Source of the DNA: Burkholderiales bacterium
GTDB taxonomy: Bacteria > Pseudomonadota > Gammaproteobacteria > Burkholderiales > Ga0077523
DNA: 64,000 nt
NCBI GenBank assembly: GCA_022843925.1
Contig: JALHMS010000006.1
Location: 62,001-126,000, forward strand
Direction of reading: 5' to 3'
Below the pieces are notes generated by a model. It saw only the letters and a list, made by a program, of their open reading frames with translations, was not told the DNA's origin and searched no databases. Positions 33,396 through 41,991 of the stretch are shown here, one piece after another (positions within the stretch are counted from its first letter, which is position 1; each line of letters begins with the position of its first letter). The translations under genes and the position numbers were made by a program.

Positions 33396-33486
33396 TGTAG
33401 GAGCGGCCCATGGCCGCGAAAGCGCCGATTGTCGTCGAGGCGCTTCCTTGCGCTCACCGCTGTCGGGGCCATGGGCCCCTCCTACA
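33396..33486. repeat. type B cassette 2: inverted pair of REP sequences (BIME)
   Basis: Same design as the cassette at 32989: TGTAGGAG plus palindrome at the left, and its inverse ending CCTCCTACA at the right, 91 bases. The inner loop sequence differs from cassette 1, while the arms are conserved. It ends 17 bases before the stop codon of the AraC-family gene. Confidence 0.8.
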
Positions 33487-33503
33487 CGTCGCGCAAAGAG
33501 TTT

Positions 33504-34370
33504 CTATCCACGCGTGCCGAACAGCCGGCTCGGTGGCGCGCCGAGCGTGCGGGTCACCATGGCCGTGAAGGCGCTGGCGCTTGCATAGCCCAGTTCGGCG
33601 GCAATGTGCCCGATGGGTTTGCGATGGGCCGCCATGGCGAGTGCCCGTGCCAGCAGCACCTGCTGGCGCCATTGCAGGAACGTGGTGCCCAGTTCCTGCC
33701 GGAAGAGCCGCGCGACGGTCCGCGGGCTCGCCCCCGATGCCGCTGCCCAGCCTTCCAGCGTTGAGTGACGGGTGGGCTCGGTCAGCACGGCCTCGCAGAG
33801 TGACCGCAGCCGCTTGTCACGAGGGAGGTCCACGCCTAGTGGTACCGGATTCGCCGCGCGTACTTCGCTCATCACGAGCGCTCCCAGATGCCGCTCCCGG
33901 TCGAGATCCTCCGCTGTCATCGGGGCCGGCTCGGCTGCATCGCGATCATCGGCCCGGGTATCGAGCGCTGCCACGAGGGCGCGCAACAGCGGCGAGACCT
34001 CCAGTACGCGGCAGTGGCGCCAGGCTGCCTCGGCGTCGCGCGGGACATCGGGTCCGCAGCAGCCGCCGGGCTGATGGAAGTAGAGCGTCCGCAGGTCGCT
34101 GTCCTCCACCACCGTCACGGCATGTTCGACACCCGGCGGGATCCAGACCGCCCGCGACGGCGGCACGATGAACGTCCCGTGCTCGACCGTCACGCGGACG
34201 ACACCCGTGGTGGACGTCGCGAGCTGTGCCCACGCGTGCGCGTGGGGAAGGACTTCGGTGTCGGCCCGCAGATGGCTCTCCTTCGCGCGGACGGGGCGGT
34301 CCGGCCCTGGGCGGAAGAGGTGCGGCGTGACGGCTTCGAGGCGGACGGGCGATCGGGCGGACGGGCGCAT
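33504..34370 (-). CDS. AraC-family transcriptional regulator with cupin sensor domain
   Basis: A 288-residue regulator. Residues 20-110 form an AraC-type cupin (LPHAHAWAQLATSTTGVVRV, VPPSRAVWIPPGVEHAV), and residues 190-285 hold the two helix-turn-helix motifs (LEGWAAASGASPRTVARLFRQE and IGHIAAELGYASASAFTAMVTR). The domain order is that of the YdeO/RhaR-like family. It is transcribed divergently from the MFS exporter gene across 109 bases, so it probably controls that gene. The repeat array lies immediately downstream. Confidence 0.92.
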   Translation of the reverse strand: MRPSARSPVRLEAVTPHLFRPGPDRPVRAKESHLRADTEVLPHAHAWAQLATSTTGVVRVTVEHGTFIVPPSRAVWIPPGVEHAVTVVEDSDLRTLYFHQPGGCCGPDVPRDAEAAWRHCRVLEVSPLLRALVAALDTRADDRDAAEPAPMTAEDLDRERHLGALVMSEVRAANPVPLGVDLPRDKRLRSLCEAVLTEPTRHSTLEGWAAASGASPRTVARLFRQELGTTFLQWRQQVLLARALAMAAHRKPIGHIAAELGYASASAFTAMVTRTLGAPPSRLFGTRG

Positions 34371-34479
34371 GGCGGCGGTGCAGCGATGTTCGGGGCGAAG
34401 CGATCCGGATGGCCGGATCTCGATAGAACTTGTCGAAGCATCGTAACACTGCCCTTCGCGACGGGCCTACAGTGCCGCG

Positions 34480-35751
34480 ATGAAGACCATGCCCCCGGAT
34501 TCCCCCACGCGCGCGACGCCCGCACCGGCCCTGCGCGCCGACGCCCGCACGATTGCCCTCGTGGGGCTTGCCCACGGCACCTCCCATTTCTTCCACCTAC
34601 TGCTCGCGCCGCTGTTCCCGTGGTTCATCAGCGACTTCGGGTTCAGCTACTCGGAACTCGGCCTGCTGATCACCGTGTTCTTCGTGGTGTCGGGCGTGGG
34701 CCAGGCGAGCGCCGGCTTCCTCGTGGACCGCATCGGCGCGCGCCCCGTGCTCTTCTTCGCCATGGGCTGCTTCGTGGCCGCCGGCCTCGCCGGATCGATG
34801 GCGCAAGGGTACGGCGGACTCATGCTCGCGGCGGCCCTGGCGGGGCTCGGCAACGCGCCGTTCCATCCGGCCGACTTCACGATCCTGAACAAGCGGGTCT
34901 CCGCGCCGCGGCTGGGTCACGCGTTCTCCATCCACGGGATCTCCGGCAACCTCGGCTGGGCCGTGGCACCGCTCTTCCTGGCCGGCCTGACCACCCTCAC
35001 GGGCTCGTGGCGCATCGCCCTCCTCGGTGCCTCGCTCGTCGCACTCGCCGCGCTGGTCATTCTCGTCGCGCGTCGCGATGCCATCGACGACCGCCAGGGG
35101 ACCTGGGCCCACGAGACGCGGGCTGCGGCCGGGTATCCGACCCGTCCCGAGCACACGCTCGCGTTCCTCCGCCTGCCGTCCGTCTGGCTCTGCTTCTCCT
35201 TCTTCTTCTGGTCCACGGCGGCCATGAGTGCCATCCAGAGCTTCGCGAGCCCGGCGCTGCACCAGATCTACGGGCTGCCGCTCGGCGTGACCGCGATGGT
35301 GGTGACGGGCTTCATGCTCTGCAGTGCGGGCGGGATGATCGCCGGTGGCTTTCTCGTCGGGCGGGCCGAGCGCCTGGAGCGGCTCATCGCCGTGTGCCTG
35401 CTGGCGGCGGCGGGGATGCTCGCGCTCGTGGGGTCTGGTGTGCTGCCCGGCTACGTGGCGGTCGCCGTGGCCGCCCTCGCGGGTGCGGGCACCGGCCTCG
35501 CCGGCCCGTCGCGCGACATGCTCATCAAGCGGGCATCACCGCCCGGTGCCACGGGGCGGGTCTACGGGACGGTGTACTCGGGGCTGGATCTCGGCTTCGC
35601 GGTGTCGTCGCCGCTGTTCGGCGCCCTGATGGACCACGGGCATCCCGGCGGTGTCTTCATGGGCGCCGCGGCCGCGCTGCTGATGGGGGTCGGGTCCGCG
35701 GCGATGGTGGGCCGCGAGGTGGCCGTCCGGGCCCGCGTGCGGATGGCCTGA
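34480..35751 (+). CDS. MFS transporter, fosmidomycin-resistance (Fsr)-like
   Basis: A 423-residue, roughly 12-segment major facilitator. The loop 2-3 signature GFLVDRIGARPVL is present, and HGTSHFFHLLLAPLFPWF and FHPADFTILNKRVS resemble the Fsr subgroup of drug exporters. It lies opposite the AraC regulator and converges on the RND adaptor gene, with seven bases between stops. The hydrophilic N-terminus of about 20 residues precedes the first helix. Export of a toxic compound is inferred from the family and from the regulator next to it; the substrate is not predictable. Confidence 0.87.
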   Translation: MKTMPPDSPTRATPAPALRADARTIALVGLAHGTSHFFHLLLAPLFPWFISDFGFSYSELGLLITVFFVVSGVGQASAGFLVDRIGARPVLFFAMGCFVAAGLAGSMAQGYGGLMLAAALAGLGNAPFHPADFTILNKRVSAPRLGHAFSIHGISGNLGWAVAPLFLAGLTTLTGSWRIALLGASLVALAALVILVARRDAIDDRQGTWAHETRAAAGYPTRPEHTLAFLRLPSVWLCFSFFFWSTAAMSAIQSFASPALHQIYGLPLGVTAMVVTGFMLCSAGGMIAGGFLVGRAERLERLIAVCLLAAAGMLALVGSGVLPGYVAVAVAALAGAGTGLAGPSRDMLIKRASPPGATGRVYGTVYSGLDLGFAVSSPLFGALMDHGHPGGVFMGAAAALLMGVGSAAMVGREVAVRARVRMA

Positions 35752-35758
35752 GGCCGAC

Positions 35759-36976
35759 TCAGCTGCCCGCTTTCTTTGCAGGTGCCTGCGGCACCACCTT
35801 CACCTCGACGCCGTTCGCCAGCGAGTCCGACGGGTTCAGGATGACGTCCTCCGAGCCGTCGAGGCCGGACACCACCTCCACCTCCGTGCCGAAGTCCCGC
35901 CCCAGCTGGATGGGGACGAGTGCGGTGCGACGGTCGGCTTTCGCGACACCCACCACCACACCCTCGGGACGGAACAGGAGCGCGTTCACGGGCAGCATCA
36001 GCGCCCGCTGACCGGCGTCCAGCTTCAGGCGCACTTCCGCATAGCCTCCGGGGAGCAGTTCGCCCGACGCGTTGTCGACCTCCACCTCGGCGAGCAGCGT
36101 GCGCGAACCCGCGTCGATCGACCGGGTGTTGCGCGTGAGCTTTCCCGGAAAGGTTCGCCCCGGGAACTCCGCCAGCAGCAGTTCGGCGGCCACGCCGGGT
36201 CGGGCTTCCGCGGCGTACATCTGCGGCACGTTCACGAACACGCGCAGCTTGTGCGTGGCGGCGAGATGGAACAGCTCGCGACCCGCGGTTCCGCTGCCTG
36301 CCTCGATCAACGCGCCGACGTCGGTGTTGCGCGCCGTGATCACGCCATCGAACGGCGCGACCACGCGCTTGAACCCCTGCAGCTTGCGCAGGCGCGCCAC
36401 CTGGAAGCGTCCGGCCTCCACCGCCGCCCGGCGTTCCGCGGCCGCGCCGGTGCGCTCTTCCACGGCCTGACGGGTGACCGCACCGCTCTTCAGCAGTGTC
36501 TCCCAGCGCGCCGCCGTGGCCGCCGCCAGCCGGTAGTCCGCCTCCATCCGGGCGAGGTCCGCCTGGGACTGCCGCAACTGGTCGTCGATCTCGGGCGTGT
36601 CGATCTCCGCCAGCAGGGCGCCGGCCTTCACCTGCTGTCCGATGTCGGCATGCCAGCGGGCGAGGTATCCGGAAGTGCGCGCGTGGATCGGCGTGGAGAC
36701 GAAGGGCTGCATGTTCCCCGGCAGCACCACGTCGCGCGTGGCGTCCGCCGGCTTCGCGCGGATGACGGAGACGGCCATCGCGCTGCGGTTCGCGGTCTCC
36801 CGCTCGAGCGCGGCGCGGGCCTCGATGCGCGGCTGGATGCCGAACACGGCGGTGAGTGCCACGCCGATGCCCAGCAGTCCGATCAGCAGCCAGCGACGCG
36901 GGAATCGTCGCTGGCGCATCTGGATCGGTGCGCCCGGGCGGGCAGTGTTCTCGGGACGGGATCCGGTCGGTTGCAT
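35759..36976 (-). CDS. RND efflux periplasmic adaptor subunit
   Basis: A 405-residue membrane-fusion protein. One N-terminal transmembrane anchor (WLLIGLLGIGVALTAVFG, about residues 29-46) is followed by a barrel-lipoyl half-motif (VVLPGNMQPFVSTPIHARTSGYL). A helical hairpin runs about 110-190, then the second lipoyl half (VVAPFDGVITARNTDVGALI) and a C-terminal beta domain. It would link the RND pump to an outer-membrane channel. It is encoded 19 bases after the pump gene on the same strand. No TolC-type gene is present here. Confidence 0.93.
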   Translation of the reverse strand: MQPTGSRPENTARPGAPIQMRQRRFPRRWLLIGLLGIGVALTAVFGIQPRIEARAALERETANRSAMAVSVIRAKPADATRDVVLPGNMQPFVSTPIHARTSGYLARWHADIGQQVKAGALLAEIDTPEIDDQLRQSQADLARMEADYRLAAATAARWETLLKSGAVTRQAVEERTGAAAERRAAVEAGRFQVARLRKLQGFKRVVAPFDGVITARNTDVGALIEAGSGTAGRELFHLAATHKLRVFVNVPQMYAAEARPGVAAELLLAEFPGRTFPGKLTRNTRSIDAGSRTLLAEVEVDNASGELLPGGYAEVRLKLDAGQRALMLPVNALLFRPEGVVVGVAKADRRTALVPIQLGRDFGTEVEVVSGLDGSEDVILNPSDSLANGVEVKVVPQAPAKKAGS

Positions 36977-36995
36977 GGTTCTTTCCTCGAATCGG

Positions 36996-39900
36996 TCAGA
37001 CGGGGCTCGCAGCCGGAAGATCGGCCACCGGCGCCGGGCGGGAGCGCCCGAGATGGCCGTGGATCAGCGCGAACACCACGGGCACGAAGAGCAGCGTCGC
37101 AACGGTGGCGAAGAGAAGACCGCCGATCACGGCGCGGCCCAGCGGGGCGTTCTGCTCGCCGCCTTCGCCGAGGCCCAGGGCCATGGGGACCATGCCGATG
37201 ATCATCGCGAGCGCGGTCATGAGCACCGGACGGAAGCGGCCGAAGCCTGCCTCGATCGCCGCACGGGTCGCGTCGACACCCGCCTGCAGTTGCTCCCGGG
37301 CGAAACTGACCACCAGGATGCTGTTCGCCGTCGCTATCCCCATCGCCATGATGGCGCCCGTCAGTGCCGGCACGCTCACCGTGGTGCCGGTGGCGAAGAG
37401 CGTCCACACGATGCCGGCGAGCGCGGCCGGCAGGGCGGTGATGATGATGAAGGGGTCGAGCCACGACTGGAAGTTCACGACCATGAGCAGGTAGACGAGC
37501 ACCACCGCGAACACGAGGCCCAGCATCAGGCCGCGGAAGGAGGACGTCATCGTCTCGATCTGCCCGCGGACCGTGAGTTTCGAGCCCTTGGGAAGATCCT
37601 TCTCGCCGTCCTTCACGATGGCGTCGATGGCGTCCGCCACGCCGCCGAGATCGCGCCCCTGCACCGCACCGAAGATGTCGAGCACGGGCTGCACGTTCCA
37701 GTGGCTGATCACCGCCCGCTCGGACTCGCGCGTCATCGTCGAGAAGTCACCCAGCAGGTTCTGGCGGTCCGAGCCGTGACCCGACACCGGGATGGACGCG
37801 ATGGACTGCAGCGAATCGATGCTGTGCTGCGGCACCTGCGTGATGATGTTGTAGCTCACGCCGTTCTTCGGGTTCAGCCAGAACGTCGGGCTCGTCTGCA
37901 GGCTGCCGGACAGCGTGATCAGCACGTTCCGCGCGATGTCGATCTGATTGAGTCCGGCCTGCTGCGCCTTCGTGCGGTCCACGGTGACCTGCAGCTTCGG
38001 CTGGTCGGCCGGTTGCTGGATGCGGAGATCGGCAATCCCCGGGATGCGTGCGAGCCTGCCCATCATCTCGATGGCGAACGCGCGATTGCCCTCGATGTTG
38101 CGGCCCGCGATCTGGATGTCGATGGGCGCCGGGAGGCCGAAGTTCAGGATCTGGCTCACGATGTCCGAGGGCAGCACGTAGAACATGAGCCCGGGGAACT
38201 TCTCCGGCAGCTCGGCACGCAGTCGCCGCACGTACTCCGCCGTGGGCGCGTGACCGCGCCTGAGCGCCACCTGGATGTCGGCATCCGCCACGCCCAGGGT
38301 GCCCGACATGTTGTACGACATGTTCGTGCCCGACAGCGGCAGGCCGATGTTGTCGAGGATCGTCGCGACCTCGTCCGGCGGGATGATCCGGCGGATCTCC
38401 TGTTCCACGAGGTCGCAGATCCGCGCCATCTCCTCGATGCGCGTCCCGGTCTTCGCGCGCACGTGCAGCTTGAACTGGCCGGCATCGACCGCAGGGAAGA
38501 AGTCGCGGCCCACCCACGGCAGCAACGCGACCGACACCGCGCAGCCGGCGACGAAGGTCGTGATGAAGAGCTTGCGATGCCGGAGGCAGCCTTCGAGCGT
38601 CGCGCGATAGCCCTCCCGCACGCCGGCGAAGCCACGTTCGAACGCGCGGTGGAAGCGCACGAACGGGTTGCGGCTCGGTCGGGGATGTCCGTGATCCAGC
38701 ACGCCGGCGCGCAGCAGGTACTTCGCGAGCGTCGGCACCAGGGTGCGCGAGAAGAGGTAGGAGGCCAGCATCGCGAACACCACCGCTTCGGCGAGCGGGA
38801 CGAACAGATATCGCGCCACGCCGGTCAGCATGAACATCGGCACGAACACGATGCAGATGGCGAGCGTGGACACGAGCGTCGGGATCGCGATCTGGCTGGC
38901 ACCTTCCAGGATCGCCTTGTCGAGCGGTTCCCCCGCCTCGAGGTGCTGGCTGATGTTCTCGATGGCGACCGTGGCATCGTCCACCAGGATCCCGACCGCG
39001 AGCGCGAGGCCGCCGAGGGTCATGATGTTGATCGTCTCGCCCAGCGCCGAGAGCGCGATGAGCGATGTCAGGATCGACAGCGGGATCGTCACCGCGATGA
39101 TGAGTGTCCCGCGCCAGCTGCCCAGGAAGAGCAGGATCATGAGGGCGGTGAGGCAGCCCGCCAGGATCGCCTCGTGCACGACGCCGTCGACCGCGGCGCG
39201 CACGAACACGGACTGGTCCACGGCCGTGCTGATCTCGAGATCGGGCGGCAGGCCGTCCTTCATCCGTGGAAGTTCCTCCTTCACGCGCTTCACGATGTCG
39301 AGCGTCGACGCCGTGCCGTACTTCAGGATGTTCACGAGCACGGCCCGCTGCCCGTCGTGGCGCACGATGTTCGTCTGCGGCTGGAAACCGTCGTGGACCT
39401 GCGCGACGTCGCGGACGTAGATGGTCCCGGCGCCGGTCGTGCGGATCGGGAGATCGTTCAACTCGGCGATGGTCTTCGGGCTGCCGTTCAATCCGACGTT
39501 GTACTCGAACTCGCCGATCTTCGCGGAGCCCGTGGGCAGGATGAGGTTCTGCGCATTGATGGCATTGACGACATCGAGCGGTGACAGGCGTTTCGCCTGC
39601 AGCGCGCGCGAATCGATGTCGACCATCACCGATCGGAACTTGCCGCCGTAGGGGTAGGGCATGACCGCGCCCTGGACCGTCGCGAGCTGCGTGCGCATGA
39701 AGCTGTTCGCGAGGTCGAAGATCTCGTGCTCGCCGAGCGAGCGGCTGGACAGCGCGAGCTGCAGGATCGGGACGGTCGAGGCGTTGTACGTGAGGATCAG
39801 CGGTGCCGTCGTGCCCTGCGGATAGCCGCCCATCACCGTCTGCGCGATGGCCGTGATCTGCGCGAGCGACGCCGGGATGTTCGCGCCGCCGTGGAAGAAC

Positions 39901-40181
39901 ACCTTCACGACACCCACGCCGTTGTACGTCTGCGACTCGATGCGCTCGATGTCGTTGACCGTCGCCGACATGGCGCGCTCGAAGTTCGAGATGATCCGGC
40001 CTTCCATCTCCTGGGTGGACAGGCCGGTGTAGCGCCAGATGACGCTGACCACGGGGATGTTGATGTTCGGGAAGATGTCGGTCGGCATCCGCAGGATGCT
40101 GAGCGGGCCGACGATGAGCACGAGCAGCGCAAGCACGATGAACGTGTACGGGCGGCGCAGTGCGAGCTGGACGATCCACAT
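36996..40181 (-). CDS. RND multidrug/solute efflux pump, HAE1-like
   Basis: A 1061-residue inner-membrane pump with the duplicated RND architecture: TM1, a large periplasmic loop, TM2-6, TM7, a second loop, TM8-12. The proton-relay acidic pair is visible in GGLALAVGILVDDATVAIENI (TM4), and GSWRGTLIIAVTIPLSIL matches TM3. It belongs to the AcrB/MdtB group rather than the CzcA metal group. The pump gene comes first and the adaptor second, the reverse of acrAB order. Substrates unknown; drug, solvent or lipid export are all possible. Confidence 0.94.
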   Translation of the reverse strand: MWIVQLALRRPYTFIVLALLVLIVGPLSILRMPTDIFPNINIPVVSVIWRYTGLSTQEMEGRIISNFERAMSATVNDIERIESQTYNGVGVVKVFFHGGANIPASLAQITAIAQTVMGGYPQGTTAPLILTYNASTVPILQLALSSRSLGEHEIFDLANSFMRTQLATVQGAVMPYPYGGKFRSVMVDIDSRALQAKRLSPLDVVNAINAQNLILPTGSAKIGEFEYNVGLNGSPKTIAELNDLPIRTTGAGTIYVRDVAQVHDGFQPQTNIVRHDGQRAVLVNILKYGTASTLDIVKRVKEELPRMKDGLPPDLEISTAVDQSVFVRAAVDGVVHEAILAGCLTALMILLFLGSWRGTLIIAVTIPLSILTSLIALSALGETINIMTLGGLALAVGILVDDATVAIENISQHLEAGEPLDKAILEGASQIAIPTLVSTLAICIVFVPMFMLTGVARYLFVPLAEAVVFAMLASYLFSRTLVPTLAKYLLRAGVLDHGHPRPSRNPFVRFHRAFERGFAGVREGYRATLEGCLRHRKLFITTFVAGCAVSVALLPWVGRDFFPAVDAGQFKLHVRAKTGTRIEEMARICDLVEQEIRRIIPPDEVATILDNIGLPLSGTNMSYNMSGTLGVADADIQVALRRGHAPTAEYVRRLRAELPEKFPGLMFYVLPSDIVSQILNFGLPAPIDIQIAGRNIEGNRAFAIEMMGRLARIPGIADLRIQQPADQPKLQVTVDRTKAQQAGLNQIDIARNVLITLSGSLQTSPTFWLNPKNGVSYNIITQVPQHSIDSLQSIASIPVSGHGSDRQNLLGDFSTMTRESERAVISHWNVQPVLDIFGAVQGRDLGGVADAIDAIVKDGEKDLPKGSKLTVRGQIETMTSSFRGLMLGLVFAVVLVYLLMVVNFQSWLDPFIIITALPAALAGIVWTLFATGTTVSVPALTGAIMAMGIATANSILVVSFAREQLQAGVDATRAAIEAGFGRFRPVLMTALAMIIGMVPMALGLGEGGEQNAPLGRAVIGGLLFATVATLLFVPVVFALIHGHLGRSRPAPVADLPAASPV

Positions 40182-40312
40182 GGTGAGCGGCGTGAGGCGA
40201 TGTCACGGCACGCGGCCAGCCCGCTCGTGAGGCGGGGCCGGTGCGGGCCGGACCTGCGTTGAGACTTCTGTCGTCCGGAGGCGCATCGTTGGTGCCCGGT
40301 CCGCCCCCCCGG

Positions 40313-40343
40313 AAATACGAACCGCAGCGACGGATCGCTGCGG
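40313..40343 (-). terminator. terminator-like hairpin between the TctC gene and the RND operon
   Basis: CCGCAGCGA/TCGCTGCGG is a perfect 9-bp stem with a CGGA loop (40322-40343). On the minus strand it is followed by TTCGTATTT, so it may end the TctC-receptor transcript before the RND pump gene. The rest of the 243-base gap (40182-40424) shows nothing else I can name. Confidence 0.5.
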
Positions 40344-40424
40344 CGCGTCGATACTAGCAGAGGAGGTCGGACACGCCGAAGGGGTTTGCTGCGCTCATCG
40401 TGCAGTGTCTGCCGTTGGTGACGA

Positions 40425-41417
40425 TCAATCGGGCTTCAGTGCCAGCAACTGCACCAGCTTGCCGTAGCGCTCCGACTCGCGGGCGAGGAACTTCGCGAAG
40501 TCGGCCGACGAACCGGGGGTGAACTCCGCGCCGGTGGCTGCCATGTGCTCCTTCACCATCGGGGTCGCCATCGCCGCCGTGATCTCGCGGTGCAGCCGTT
40601 CGATCACGGCCGGTGGCGTGCGTGCAGGCGCAAAAAATCCCGTCCACGCATCGAGCACGTAGTGCGGATAGCCCGACTCCGCGACGGTCGGCACGTCCGG
40701 AAAGGCAGATGTCCGTTGCGCACCCGTGACCGCCAACGCGCGGAGCTTGCCGGCCTTCACCTGCGGGATCGCCACGGGGAGGCCGCTCATCATCACGGGC
40801 ACCCGGCCCGCGAGGACGTCCGTGAGCGCCACGCTGTCACCCTTGTAGGAGACGTGCGTGAGATCGAGGGCGGCCTCCTTCAGGAACAGCTCCATCGCGA
40901 TGTGGAGCACACCGCCGGTGCCGCTCGATGCGTAGACCGCTCCGGTGCCCTGGGTCTTCGCCATCGCCACGAAGTCCTTCAGCGATTGCAGTTTCGCACC
41001 CGGATGGGCGAGCAGGACGAGCGGACTCGTCATCGTGCCCGCGACGACGGCGAAGTCCTTCACGGGGTCGTAACCCACCTCCTTGTAGATATACGGCGCG
41101 ATCACCTGGCTGTTGTTGTTGAAGAGCAGGGTGGCGCCGTCGGGCTTGGCGCGGGCGACGACCTGCGCCCCCAGCGTGCCGCCGGCACCGGGCCGGTTCT
41201 CCACGATCACGCGCCGCTTCAGCTGCCTGCCCAGCGCCTCCGCGATGACGCGGGCGCGGCCGTCCAGGCTGCTGCCGGCGGCGAGCGGGACGACGAAGCG
41301 GATCTGGTCCGGCAGATCGACCGCGCCGGCGCCCGTGGTGCAGGCGACCCCGAGCAGCAGGGCGAGTCCGCAGCGGCGCACGCGCGCGACGCCGCGCAGG
41401 AGTGCGGTGAACGGCAT
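40425..41417 (-). CDS. TctC/Bug-family periplasmic solute receptor
   Basis: A 330-residue secreted protein with a signal peptide ending near GAGA-VD. The Bug fold features follow: the N-terminal IRFVVPLAAGSSLDGRARVIAEAL loop, the VENRPGAGGTLGAQVVA segment and a C-terminal FFAPARTPPAVIERLHREI helix region. Bug receptors feed tripartite tricarboxylate transporters or act as orphan sensors; betaproteobacteria carry many. No TctA or TctB membrane partner is nearby, so this is an orphan receptor. Ligand probably a carboxylate, unknown. Confidence 0.9.
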   Translation of the reverse strand: MPFTALLRGVARVRRCGLALLLGVACTTGAGAVDLPDQIRFVVPLAAGSSLDGRARVIAEALGRQLKRRVIVENRPGAGGTLGAQVVARAKPDGATLLFNNNSQVIAPYIYKEVGYDPVKDFAVVAGTMTSPLVLLAHPGAKLQSLKDFVAMAKTQGTGAVYASSGTGGVLHIAMELFLKEAALDLTHVSYKGDSVALTDVLAGRVPVMMSGLPVAIPQVKAGKLRALAVTGAQRTSAFPDVPTVAESGYPHYVLDAWTGFFAPARTPPAVIERLHREITAAMATPMVKEHMAATGAEFTPGSSADFAKFLARESERYGKLVQLLALKPD

Positions 41418-41528
41418 GGATGTTCCCTCCGTGTCGGGCGGATTCTGTCCGGATGGTGCCCGTTGCCGGAGGGTACTACGGGAGGCGGAGGACGCAGGGG
41501 GCGCCGCGCCATGTACATCGACGTCTGC

Positions 41529-41987
41529 CTACAGGAGATCTGCCGCCATCACCGCGCGCACGACGACCTGCGCGTCCTCGCCGCGCACCCGGTGCGAGAG
41601 CCACCACAGGCCACCCTTGCGGATGCTCCACGGCATCGCGCTGCCGGAGAGCAGCAGCGCGGCCACCGCACCGAGCGTCGGCTGATGGCCGACCACCACG
41701 ACCGTGCCGCGGGTCGCCGGCCATTCGGCAGCCGCCAGCACCGACTCCGGCTGGGCACCCGGCGCGATGGTCGGGTCGGTCTCGTAATCCTTCGTGAGGG
41801 CGCGGGCGGTCTCCTGTGCCCGGGCCGCGGGGCTCACGATGATGCGGGCGTCGCGCGGCAGTTGTTCGGACAGCCATCGTGCCACCGCGGCCGCCTGCTT
41901 GTGTCCCTTCGGCGTGAGTCGGCGGTCGAGGTCCGGCGTGGTGTCGAAGGCCTCGGCGTGGCGCCACAGGATGAGGTGCATGGTCAT
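41529..41987 (-). CDS. sixA: SixA-type histidine phosphatase
   Basis: A 152-residue phosphoglycerate-mutase-fold phosphatase of the short SixA type. The catalytic RHAE (R9-H10) sits at the N-terminus, LDRRLTPKGHKQA follows, and the second His is in VVGHQPTLG. E. coli SixA removes phosphate from phosphohistidine of the nitrogen phosphotransferase protein NPr. It starts four bases after the CYTH-CHAD stop, last of the four-gene yggX-ppk-CYTH/CHAD-sixA run. A second ATG two codons in (41981) is an alternative start. Confidence 0.88.
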   Translation of the reverse strand: MTMHLILWRHAEAFDTTPDLDRRLTPKGHKQAAAVARWLSEQLPRDARIIVSPAARAQETARALTKDYETDPTIAPGAQPESVLAAAEWPATRGTVVVVGHQPTLGAVAALLLSGSAMPWSIRKGGLWWLSHRVRGEDAQVVVRAVMAADLL

Positions 41988-41991
41988 GGGG

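Larger units (their letters stand above)
32591..33486. repeat. REP/BIME-type palindromic repeat array, order AAAB AAB
   Basis: Seven consecutive cassettes each begin at a CATGGC core: type A at 32591, 32729, 32867, 33137 and 33275, type B at 33002 and 33409. Steps are 138, 138, 135, 135, 138 and 134 bases. Each junction carries TGTAGGAG followed by GCGGCC-CAT-GGCCGC, a palindrome like REP sequences. Type A adds CGGGCC-TGAC-GGCCCG, a GCGGC-TTG-GCCGC hairpin and ACAAGGGG-AGGG-CCCCTTGT. A copies are nearly identical apart from their 3' ends before a B. Because steps are almost all multiples of three, both strands stay open for long stretches, but these frames are repeat translations and I do not call them genes. 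No RAYT transposase is in the window. Confidence 0.9.

Noticed and set aside
32336..33472. 378-residue minus-strand open frame, and others on both strands, running through the repeat array with a 46-residue repeat
   Set aside because: The frames exist because cassette lengths are mostly multiples of three. They begin inside argC, have no ribosome site, and consist wholly of palindromic DNA repeat translated in arbitrary frames.
32591..33486. CRISPR array
   Set aside because: Units are about 138 bases and nearly identical over their whole length; there are no short repeats with unique spacers and no cas genes.
36597..39584. 995-residue plus-strand open frame antisense to the RND pump
   Set aside because: Same reason: complementary to a well-supported RND gene, no family motifs.
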